Made by a program: the position numbers and the translations under genes
Part shown: piece after piece, positions 41,701 to 49,223 of the stretch
Layout of the letters: each line of letters starts with the position of its first letter
Position numbering within the stretch: position 1 is the first letter of the stretch
The notes under the pieces: model-generated
Database searches by the model: none
What the model was told of the DNA's origin: nothing
Seen by the model: only the letters and a program-made list of their open reading frames with translations
Assembly: GCF_000813745.1 (NCBI RefSeq)
Contig: NZ_JWLC01000019.1
Span: 1-64,000 of the forward strand
Origin: Leisingera sp. ANG-M1
GTDB lineage: Bacteria > Pseudomonadota > Alphaproteobacteria > Rhodobacterales > Rhodobacteraceae
DNA: 64,000 nucleotides
Reading direction: 5' to 3'

Positions 41701-43196
41701 GCGGGCTGCCGGTTCTTAGCATTTTGATCCTGCTGCCTGCTGCCGGCGCCTTGGCGGTGCCGTTCCTGCGCGGCAACGGCCTGGTGCGCAGGTTCACCTT
41801 GGGCGTGCTGTTTGCGGATTTCCTGCTGGCGGCAGCGATCCTGGCTGCCTTCGATCCTACCACCGCAGAGATGCAGTTCCGCGAGGCGCAGCTGTGGGTG
41901 CCGGCGCTGGATATGGGCTACCGGCTGGGGCTGGACGGCATCAGCGTCTGGTTTGTGCTGCTGACCACGCTCTTGGGCTGGATCTGCGTATTGGCCTCTT
42001 GGCGGGCTATCGCCGAGCGGGTCAAGGAGTTCATGACCTGCCTGCTGGCCATCCAGGCGATGATGGTGGGTGTGTTCTGCGCGCTCGATCTGGTGCTGTT
42101 CTACGTGCTGTGGGAGGTGATGCTGGTGCCGATGTATCTGATCATCGGCATCTGGGGCGGCGGCAACCGGATTTATGCCGCCTTCAAGTTCTTCCTCTAC
42201 ACGCTGGCGGGCAGCCTGCTGTTCCTGGTCGGGCTTCTGGCGCTGTATTTCGCGGGCGGCCGCACCTTTGACATGCTGGCGCTGATGGATGCTGAGTACC
42301 CCTTCCGCCTGCAGGTCTGGGTGTTCCTTGCCTTCCTGGTCGCCTTTGCGGTCAAGGTGCCGATGGTGCCGGTGCACACCTGGCTGCCGGACGCCCATGT
42401 GCAGGCGCCGACGGCAGGCAGCATCATCCTGGCGGGTGTGCTTTTGAAGATGGGCGCCTATGGCTTCCTGCGCTTTTCGCTGCCGATGCTGCCCGATGCG
42501 TCCCTGTATCTGGCGCCGCTGATGATCGCGCTGTCAGCCTCGGCAATTGTCTATGGCGGGCTTCTGGCGCTAGCGCAAACCGACATCAAGAAGCTGATCG
42601 CCTATTCCAGCGTCAGCCATATGGGCTTTGTCACCCTGGGTTTGTTCACCTTCCAGCAGAACGGCATGTCCGGCGCGGTGATCCAGATGTTCAACCACGG
42701 CATCACCACCGGCGCGCTGTTCCTGTTTGTCGGGCTGATCTACGAGCGCACCCACAGCCGCGAGATCGCCGCTTATGGCGGCATGATCAAGGCAGTGCCG
42801 ATTTTCGGTGTCCTGTTTGCTGCCTTCCTGCTGGCCTCGATGGCGGTGCCCGGCACCAATGGGTTCATTGGTGAGATCCTGGTGCTGGCGGGCACTTTCG
42901 GGGTCAGCGGCTGGGCTGGAACCGCCGGGGTGCTGGGCGCGCTGATCGGCGCCGCCTATCTGCTCGGGCTCTACCGGCAAGTGCTGCTGGGGCCGGTGAA
43001 AATCCCTGCAGGCTCGGTGATGCAGGACCTGCGCCGCCGTGAGCTGGCCTGCGCGCTGCCGCTGCTTCTGTTCGTGTTCTGGTTCGGCCTCTACCCTAAG
43101 CCTTTCCTGGCCATACTGCAGCCATCGCTCGATCATCTGATGACGCAGATCACGCAATCGGATGAGGCTGCAACGGAGGGGCTGGCATGGAAATGA
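41697..43196 (+). CDS. nuoM: NADH-quinone oxidoreductase subunit M
   Basis: The 499-residue membrane protein has the NuoM signature: L-W-E-V-M-L-V-P-M-Y (conserved helix 5 Glu), A-V-K-V-P-M-V-P-V-H-T-W-L-P-D-A-H (helix 7 Lys) and L-L-K-M-G-A-Y-G (helix 8 Lys). ATGA overlap with the preceding antiporter-like gene shows coupling. Its stop overlaps nuoN by 10 bp. Confidence 0.95.
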   Translation: MSGLPVLSILILLPAAGALAVPFLRGNGLVRRFTLGVLFADFLLAAAILAAFDPTTAEMQFREAQLWVPALDMGYRLGLDGISVWFVLLTTLLGWICVLASWRAIAERVKEFMTCLLAIQAMMVGVFCALDLVLFYVLWEVMLVPMYLIIGIWGGGNRIYAAFKFFLYTLAGSLLFLVGLLALYFAGGRTFDMLALMDAEYPFRLQVWVFLAFLVAFAVKVPMVPVHTWLPDAHVQAPTAGSIILAGVLLKMGAYGFLRFSLPMLPDASLYLAPLMIALSASAIVYGGLLALAQTDIKKLIAYSSVSHMGFVTLGLFTFQQNGMSGAVIQMFNHGITTGALFLFVGLIYERTHSREIAAYGGMIKAVPIFGVLFAAFLLASMAVPGTNGFIGEILVLAGTFGVSGWAGTAGVLGALIGAAYLLGLYRQVLLGPVKIPAGSVMQDLRRRELACALPLLLFVFWFGLYPKPFLAILQPSLDHLMTQITQSDEAATEGLAWK

Positions 43197-44638
43197 CATC
43201 CGTCACCGCCTCGGTTCTGGCTTCCGGCCCCGAGATCATCATTATCCTTGGCGCCTGTGCGGTGCTGATGCTGTCGCTGCTGCCGGGTCCCGGCCCTGTC
43301 CGCTGGCTGGCGGGGCTGAGCCTGCTGATGATCGCTCTGGCCGCGGGGATGAGCTGGGGCCTCGCCGGTCACGCGCAAACGGTCTATTCCGGCATGTTCA
43401 CGGTCGACCCGTTTTCGACCTTCCTCAAGATGGTGCTGTATCTGGGAACAGCGCTGACCATCCTGATGTCGGGCGGCTATCTGGCCACCGAACGGGTGGT
43501 GCGCGGCGAGTATTATGCGCTGCTGCTCTGCGCGCTCGCGGGCGCGATGATCATGGTATCCGGTACCGATCTGGTGATTATCTACGTCGGACTCGAGCTG
43601 CAGGCGCTGTCGGTTTATGTTCTGGTGGGGTTCCTGAAAACCCATGGCCGCTCCAACGAGGCGGCGTTGAAATATGTGATCCTGGGGGCGTTTTCCTCGG
43701 GCCTGCTGCTGTTTGGCCTGTCGCTGTTCTATGGCCTGGCAGGCACCACCCAGCTGCAAGAGCTGCAGATGGCGCTGGCCGCACAGGATATCTCCAGCCC
43801 GCTCTTGGTGCTGGCGGCGCTGTTCCTGGTGGCGGGTCTGTTGTTCAAACTTGGCGCGGTGCCTTTTCACATGTGGGTGCCGGATATTTACGAGGGCGCG
43901 CCCTCGCCGATCACCGGCTTCATGGCAGCTGTGGGCAAGGCCGCCGCATTTGCCGTGGTGCTGCGGGTCCTGATGCTGGATCTGACCGCGCTCAACCCGG
44001 TCTGGCACGCCGCCGTCGCGGCAGCGGCGGTGCTGACCCTGGGGCTGGGCAGCCTGGCGGCGCTGGTGCAGGAGAATATCAAGCGGATGCTGGCCTATTC
44101 CTCGGTTGCTCATGCCGGGTTCCTGTTGCTGGGGCTGCTTGCCGGAGGCCCCGGCGGACTGGCCAGCGTGATGCTGTATCTGTTGATCTTCACCTTCATG
44201 ACGCTGGGCCTGTTTGCGGTGGTTGTGCTGCTGAACGAGGGGGCGGAGCGGGGCGAGCCGATCCAAGCCTTTGCAGGCCTGGCCCGGACTCATGCGCTGC
44301 TGGCCGCTTTGGCACTGGTATTCCTGTTTTCGCTGGCGGGCATCCCGCCGACCGGCGGCTTTTTTGCCAAGTTTTACGTTCTGATGGCGCTGATCGAGGC
44401 GGGCCATGCGGTGCTGGCGGTGATTGCAGTGCTGCTGAGCGCAGTGGCCGCGTGGTTCTATTTGCGGATCATCATGCTGATGTACACGCAGGCGCCTGCC
44501 GGCCCGGCGCGGATTGCGGTTTCCGGGCCGATGCGGCTGGTATTGTTTGCGGCGCTGGCGGGCACGCTGGCGACCGGCATCCTGCCGGCCTGGTTCCTGG
44601 GGTGGGCGCAGGCGGCAGCGGCGGCGGGATTTGGTTGA
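43187..44638 (+). CDS. nuoN: NADH-quinone oxidoreductase subunit N
   Basis: The 483-residue membrane protein shows NuoN features: G-L-E-L-Q-A-L-S-V-Y-V-L (helix 5 Glu), L-F-K-L-G-A-V-P-F-H-M-W-V-P-D (helix 7 Lys) and S-S-V-A-H-A-G-F. It ends the first half of the operon; a 225-bp structured gap separates it from nuoA. Confidence 0.95.
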   Translation: MEMTSVTASVLASGPEIIIILGACAVLMLSLLPGPGPVRWLAGLSLLMIALAAGMSWGLAGHAQTVYSGMFTVDPFSTFLKMVLYLGTALTILMSGGYLATERVVRGEYYALLLCALAGAMIMVSGTDLVIIYVGLELQALSVYVLVGFLKTHGRSNEAALKYVILGAFSSGLLLFGLSLFYGLAGTTQLQELQMALAAQDISSPLLVLAALFLVAGLLFKLGAVPFHMWVPDIYEGAPSPITGFMAAVGKAAAFAVVLRVLMLDLTALNPVWHAAVAAAAVLTLGLGSLAALVQENIKRMLAYSSVAHAGFLLLGLLAGGPGGLASVMLYLLIFTFMTLGLFAVVVLLNEGAERGEPIQAFAGLARTHALLAALALVFLFSLAGIPPTGGFFAKFYVLMALIEAGHAVLAVIAVLLSAVAAWFYLRIIMLMYTQAPAGPARIAVSGPMRLVLFAALAGTLATGILPAWFLGWAQAAAAAGFG

Positions 44639-44712
44639 ACGGGGGCTTTGGTGTATGCTTGCGGCGGAGAATGCTTCGCTGAAAAGCGTGCAAAGCTAAC
44701 GGAAATCGCGGA

Positions 44713-44791
44713 GGGCAGCGCCTGGCCCTGGGTGGGCGTGAAGCGGCCTCCCGTGGGGAGGGTCGGGCGCTGCCCGGCCTATCGGCCGGGC
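44713..44791 (+). promoter_or_regulatory. Structured RNA candidate with mutually exclusive hairpins between nuoN and nuoA
   Basis: In the 225-bp gap 44639-44863, GGGCAGCGCC (44713-44722) can pair with GGCGCTGCCC (44766-44775) enclosing CCTCCC-GTG-GGGAGG (44747-44761). The right arm overlaps a competing hairpin GCCCGGCC-TATC-GGCCGGGC (44772-44791). The two folds cannot coexist fully. Such a switch could act as an attenuator, processing site or a REP-like stability element separating the membrane-arm half of the operon from the A-G half. No open frame with a credible start is in the gap. Confidence 0.45.
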
Positions 44792-44863
44792 GGTTCAGAT
44801 ACCATTTAAAGCGCCGTTTCAGGGAACCAGAAAAAAGGGAACAAACACGAAAGGGGAAACAGC

Positions 44864-45226
44864 ATGCCTATCGACTTTCTGCCGGTGTTCCTGATGGTGG
44901 CGGTGGTCGTCGCGCTGTCGGTCTTTATCCTGACCCTGTCGCGGCTGATCCGGCCCGACAACCCGTACCCGGAGAAGAACCGCCCCTATGAATGCGGAGT
45001 CGACCACGTGGGCGAAGCCTCGGGCGGGCTATTCAAGGTCCAGTACTTCGTGATCGCCATCCTGTTTGTGGTCTTCGACGTCGAGACCATGTTCCTGTTC
45101 CCCTGGGCGGTGGTGCTGAGCGACCTGGGCCTGTTCGGCTATATCGAGATGTTTGTGTTCATAGCGCTGCTGCTGGTCGGCTTTGCCTATGCCTGGATCA
45201 AAGGAGCGCTGGAATGGGTGTCCTGA
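44864..45226 (+). CDS. nuoA: NADH-quinone oxidoreductase subunit A
   Basis: The 120-residue protein has three helices and the NuoA signature N-R-P-Y-E-C-G-V-D (residues 39-47) with the loop Cys, then [26 protein letters not shown] precedes the ATG. It overlaps nuoB by 13 bp. Confidence 0.95.
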   Translation: MPIDFLPVFLMVAVVVALSVFILTLSRLIRPDNPYPEKNRPYECGVDHVGEASGGLFKVQYFVIAILFVVFDVETMFLFPWAVVLSDLGLFGYIEMFVFIALLLVGFAYAWIKGALEWVS

Positions 45227-45723
45227 GCCACAGCATGCAGGACAGCGTGCTGTTCACAACCGCAGACGACATTATCAACTGGAGCCGCAAATCCTCGCTC
45301 TGGCCGCAGACCTTCGGCATTGCGTGCTGTGCGATCGAGATGATCTCGGCGGGCTGCGCGCGTTATGACCTGGACCGCTTCGGCGTGGTGTTCCGCCCCT
45401 CGCCGCGGCAGTCGGATGTGATGATCGTGGCCGGCACGGTGACCCGCAAGATGGCTCCGATTGTGCGGCGGCTTTACGACCAGATGGCCGAGCCGCGCTA
45501 TGTCATCGCCATGGGCACATGCGCTATCTCCGGCGGCGTCTACAACACCTATGCGGTGGTGCAGGGGGTCGATTGCATCATCCCCGTCGATATCCATGTT
45601 GCCGGCTGCCCGCCGCGGCCTGAGGCGCTGCTGCACGGGTTCCTGCAGCTGCAGGAGAAGATCACCGGTTCACGGGTTTTGAGAGCTGAGCCGGACGCGC
45701 TGCCTTCGGCGGAAAGGGCGTGA
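45214..45723 (+). CDS. nuoB: NADH-quinone oxidoreductase subunit B (cluster N2)
   Basis: The 169-residue protein carries the N2 ligands Cys38, Cys39, Cys103 and Cys132 ([21 protein letters not shown]), the last cluster before quinone. The ATG at 45214 lies within nuoA and has AAGGAG 7 bp upstream; longer frames to 44992 are not supported. Confidence 0.95.
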   Translation: MGVLSHSMQDSVLFTTADDIINWSRKSSLWPQTFGIACCAIEMISAGCARYDLDRFGVVFRPSPRQSDVMIVAGTVTRKMAPIVRRLYDQMAEPRYVIAMGTCAISGGVYNTYAVVQGVDCIIPVDIHVAGCPPRPEALLHGFLQLQEKITGSRVLRAEPDALPSAERA

Positions 45724-45725
45724 GC

Positions 45726-46229
45726 ATGACGGAGATCCCTCTGGGTTCTGCTTTGGAGCAGTTCAGCAATGTGCATTTGGATGAGACCGCGGCGGATATG
45801 CCCTGCCTGATGGTACCGCCTGCGGACCTGCTGGCGCTGTGTCAGTTCCTTCGCGGCGAAGCGGCGCTGCAGTTCAATTTCCTATCGGACATTTGCGGGG
45901 TGGATTTCCATCCTGAAGCCCCACGCTTCCAGCTAGTTTATCATCTGGTGTCGATCCCGAACCACTGGCGGCTGCGGCTGAAATGCTGGCTTGGCGATCC
46001 GCCGGTTGCCCCTACTGTCACCAGCGTATGGACCACCGCCAACTGGCACGAGCGCGAGGCCTACGACATGTATGGCATCCATTTCGACGGCCACCCGGAC
46101 CTGCGCCGCCTGTATATGTGGGACGAATTCGACGGCTACCCGATGCGCCGCGACTTCCCCTTGCGCGGCTACAAAGATCACATGAACCCGCTGGGCGTTG
46201 AGCGGAGGAGAAACGGGGGCGGCGCATGA
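45726..46229 (+). CDS. nuoC: NADH-quinone oxidoreductase subunit C
   Basis: The 167-residue protein matches NuoC (30-kDa subunit): H-E-R-E-A-Y-D-M-Y-G-I-x-F, then G-H-P-D-L-R-R-L-Y and P-M-R-R-D-F-P-L-R-G-Y. It is separate from NuoD, unlike the fused CD of E. coli. The ATG at 45726 is spaced correctly from AAAGGG; the GTG at 45720 is too close. Confidence 0.95.
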   Translation: MTEIPLGSALEQFSNVHLDETAADMPCLMVPPADLLALCQFLRGEAALQFNFLSDICGVDFHPEAPRFQLVYHLVSIPNHWRLRLKCWLGDPPVAPTVTSVWTTANWHEREAYDMYGIHFDGHPDLRRLYMWDEFDGYPMRRDFPLRGYKDHMNPLGVERRRNGGGA

Positions 46230-47443
46230 CCGAAGTCACCACCCTGCAGGAAGTCCCGACCGATACCGGCATGGCCCGCGAAGTGCTGATGAACCTCGGG
46301 CCGCAGCACCCCAGCACCCATGGCGTCTTGCGGCTGCTGCTGCAGATGGACGGCGAGATCGTCGAGCGGATCGAACCGCATATCGGCCTGTTGCACCGGG
46401 GCACTGAAAAGCTGTTTGAAAGCTTCACCTACACCCAGATCTTTCCGCTTACGGACCGGTTGGACTACCTTTGCCCGCCGTCGAACAACCTGGGCTACGC
46501 ACTGGCGGTGGAGGCGCTCTTGGGGATCGAGGCGCCGCTGCGCGGCCAGTACATCCGCGTCATCATGGCGGAATTGTCGCGTATTTCCGGCCACTTGCTA
46601 ATCACTGGCGCCTTGCCGATGGATGTCGGGGCGATGACCTCGCTCTTGTACACCATGCGCGACCGCGAGATGGTGCTGGATCTGATGGAGATGATCAGCG
46701 GCGTCCGTATGCACACATCGTTCTGCCGGGTCGGCGGCGTGCGCGAGGACCTGCCCGAGGGGGCGGAGGCGCGGATCCTGGAGTTCTGCGATATCTTCGC
46801 GGACCGGATTTCCGACTATGAAACGCTGCTGAAAAACAACCGGATCTTCCTCGCCCGCGTCGAAAACATCGGCAATATCACCGCTGAAGATGCCATTGCG
46901 TTGGGCCTGACCGGCCCCAACCTGCGCGCCTCGGGCGTCGACTGGGACCTGCGCCGCGATGAACCTTATGAAATCTACGACCGGCTGGAATTCAATGTCA
47001 TCACCCGTAAGGACGGCGACTGTTACGACCGCTGGAAATGCCGCCTGGACGAGATGCGCGAAAGCCTGCGGATGATCCGGCAATGCGTTGAGCAGATGCC
47101 TGCCGGCGATGTGCTGGTCGATGATCCCAAGATCGCCTTTCCGGTGGACAAGGACCTGCTGGCCCATTCGATGGAGACCCATATCCACCATTTTGAGCTC
47201 GCCGCCTATGGTTTCAAGGTGCCCAAGGGCGAGGTGTATCAGGCCATCGAGGCGCCCAAGGGCGAGCTGGGTTATTACCTGATCTCGGACGGCAGCGAGA
47301 AACCGTTCCGGCTCAAGGTGCGCTCGCCGTCGTTTGTGAATCTGCAGGCGCTGACCGAGCGTACCACCAATATGAAATACCTCGCTGATGTGATCGCCAT
47401 GCTGGGCAGCCTTGATCCGGTGATGGGGGAGGTCGACAAATGA
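46226..47443 (+). CDS. nuoD: NADH-quinone oxidoreductase subunit D
   Basis: The 405-residue protein is the 49-kDa subunit, related to NiFe-hydrogenase large subunits, and forms the quinone pocket with NuoB. N-L-G-P-Q-H-P-S-T-H-G (near residue 22) holds the quinone-loop His, and R-S-P-S-F-V-N-L-Q-A-L lies near the C-terminus. Start overlaps nuoC (ATGA). Confidence 0.95.
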   Translation: MTEVTTLQEVPTDTGMAREVLMNLGPQHPSTHGVLRLLLQMDGEIVERIEPHIGLLHRGTEKLFESFTYTQIFPLTDRLDYLCPPSNNLGYALAVEALLGIEAPLRGQYIRVIMAELSRISGHLLITGALPMDVGAMTSLLYTMRDREMVLDLMEMISGVRMHTSFCRVGGVREDLPEGAEARILEFCDIFADRISDYETLLKNNRIFLARVENIGNITAEDAIALGLTGPNLRASGVDWDLRRDEPYEIYDRLEFNVITRKDGDCYDRWKCRLDEMRESLRMIRQCVEQMPAGDVLVDDPKIAFPVDKDLLAHSMETHIHHFELAAYGFKVPKGEVYQAIEAPKGELGYYLISDGSEKPFRLKVRSPSFVNLQALTERTTNMKYLADVIAMLGSLDPVMGEVDK

Positions 47444-47949
47444 GCGCCGCCACGGTTGCCACCATCAAGCAGGCGCTTGCTTCCCAGGTGCAGGAGGCTG
47501 CAGCGCGCTATCCTACCAAGCGCAGCGCCATTATGCCGACCCTGGAGCTGGCGCAGCAAGCTTATGGGGTTATTGATGGCACCACCTATCAGGCTATCGC
47601 CGAGCTGCTGGACGTGCCGGAAATCTGGGTGTTCGAGGTTGCCAGTTTCTACACCCTGTTCGACCGCAAGGAGATGGGGCGCTATCACCTGCAGCTTTGC
47701 ACCAATGTCTCCTGCATGCTGGCCGGTGCCGAGGAGCTGCTGGAGGAGTTGCGGATGCATCTGGCGGCGGAAGGCCCGCATGAGGGGCTGTTTTCTCTTA
47801 GCGCGGTGGAATGCCTAGGCGCCTGCGACAAGGCGCCGGTGCTGATGGTCAACGCCGACTACATCGAGGACATCACCCCGGCCAAGCTGGAGGTGCTGCT
47901 GGCGGCGCTTGAGCGCGAAGCGAAGGCGGCAGAGGAGGGCGCGGCATGA
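47440..47949 (+). CDS. nuoE: NADH-quinone oxidoreductase subunit E ([2Fe-2S] N1a)
   Basis: The 169-residue thioredoxin-fold subunit has [2Fe-2S] ligands Cys87, Cys92, Cys125 and Cys129 (C-T-N-V-S-C, then C-L-G-A-C). It partners NuoF in the NADH dehydrogenase module. ATGA overlaps at both ends. Confidence 0.95.
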   Translation: MSAATVATIKQALASQVQEAAARYPTKRSAIMPTLELAQQAYGVIDGTTYQAIAELLDVPEIWVFEVASFYTLFDRKEMGRYHLQLCTNVSCMLAGAEELLEELRMHLAAEGPHEGLFSLSAVECLGACDKAPVLMVNADYIEDITPAKLEVLLAALEREAKAAEEGAA

Positions 47950-49223
47950 GCGATCTGGTCCTTCTCAGGAACATCGAAAACCCGGATGCGCCGGAAATTG
48001 CGGTCTATGAAAGCTCCGGTGGCTATGAGGGTCTGCGCATCGTGCTACGCGATTTCGCGCCTGATCAGGTGATTGAAGCGGTGAAATCCTCCAGCCTACG
48101 CGGGCGGGGCGGAGCTGGTTTTCCCACCGGCATGAAGTGGAGCTTTGTCCCCAAGGACAGCGGCAAACCGCATTACCTGTGCTGCAACGCAGACGAGGGC
48201 GAGCCGGGCACCTTCAAGGACCGCATCCTGATGGAGCGCGACCCGCATCAGCTGATCGAAGGCATGGTGATCGCCGCTTATGCCATCGGCGCCAATACCG
48301 CCTATCTCTACATCCGCGGCGAATATGGGCTGTCGATCCGGCAATGCGAACAGGCCATCGCGGCCGCCTATGCCAAGGGGTATCTGGGTAAGGACATCCT
48401 GGGCAGCGGCTTTGACCTGGACATTCACATCCACAAAGGCGCCGGCGCCTATATTTGCGGCGAGGAAACAGCGCTGCTGGAATCCATCGAAGGCAAGCGC
48501 GGCCAGCCCAAGCTGAAGCCGCCGTTCCCGGCGGTGGCGGGGCTGTATGAATGCCCGACCGTGGTCAACAATGTCGAAACGCTGGCCTGCCTGCCGCATC
48601 TGTTCCGCCGCGGGGTGGAGTGGTTCACTTCGATTGGCCCTGAGGACGGACCGGGGCCGAAGCTTTTCTGTTTCAGCGGCCAGGTCAAGCGCCCCGGTGT
48701 CTATGAGGTGCCGATGGGGCTGCCTTTGGGCGAGATGCTGGAGGTTTACGGCGGCGGCGCCCTCAGCGGCCGGTTCAAGGCGGCAATTCCGGGCGGGGTT
48801 TCGGCACCGATGTTCCCTGAAAGCGGCTTTGACGTGAAGATGGACTTCAGCTCATTGGCGGCTGCGGGCAGCATGCTGGGCTCGGCCGGGGTGATCGGGC
48901 TGGACGAGAGTGCCTCGATACCCCGTGTCGCGCGGCGGATCACCGAGTTCTTCAGCCACGAAAGCTGCGGCAAATGCACCCCCTGCCGTGAGGGCCTCAC
49001 CTGGGCCGCCAAGATCCTGCGCCGGATCGAGGCGGGCGAGGGGGCGCCCGGCGATGTCGCGCAGCTGGACATGCTCTGCGGCAGTATCTTCGGCAAGTCC
49101 TTCTGTGCCCTTGGCGATGGCGCGGCCTGGGCCCTGGGTGCGGCGCTGAAACACTTCCGTCACGAATTCGAAGCGCTGATCCCGGCTCAGGCGCAGCCGG
49201 TGCAGGAGATGCGGCTATGGTGA
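47946..49223 (+). CDS. nuoF: NADH-quinone oxidoreductase subunit F (NADH/FMN, N3)
   Basis: The 425-residue flavoprotein binds NADH and FMN (G-R-G-G-A-G-F-P-T-G-M-K-W near residue 55; G-A-G-A-Y-I-C-G-E-E-T-A-L near residue 170) and cluster N3 (E-S-C-G-K-C-T-P-C-R-E-G near residue 340 plus a later Cys). It is the electron entry point. It is also similar to the FdsB/HoxF group of NAD-linked formate dehydrogenases and hydrogenases. Its last 7 bases overlap nuoG. Confidence 0.95.
   Translation: MSDLVLLRNIENPDAPEIAVYESSGGYEGLRIVLRDFAPDQVIEAVKSSSLRGRGGAGFPTGMKWSFVPKDSGKPHYLCCNADEGEPGTFKDRILMERDPHQLIEGMVIAAYAIGANTAYLYIRGEYGLSIRQCEQAIAAAYAKGYLGKDILGSGFDLDIHIHKGAGAYICGEETALLESIEGKRGQPKLKPPFPAVAGLYECPTVVNNVETLACLPHLFRRGVEWFTSIGPEDGPGPKLFCFSGQVKRPGVYEVPMGLPLGEMLEVYGGGALSGRFKAAIPGGVSAPMFPESGFDVKMDFSSLAAAGSMLGSAGVIGLDESASIPRVARRITEFFSHESCGKCTPCREGLTWAAKILRRIEAGEGAPGDVAQLDMLCGSIFGKSFCALGDGAAWALGAALKHFRHEFEALIPAQAQPVQEMRLW

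Noticed and set aside
39646-44407. Long minus-strand frames opposite the antiporter-like subunit, nuoM and nuoN (for example 39646-40788 and 43133-44407)
   Set aside because: Composition is dominated by Gln, His and Arg, as expected for the reverse complement of GC-rich membrane protein genes. No family resemblance.
44639-44863. Pseudogene or tRNA-like gene in the nuoN-nuoA gap
   Set aside because: No frame with family resemblance and no cloverleaf or CCA end; only GC-rich hairpins are evident.
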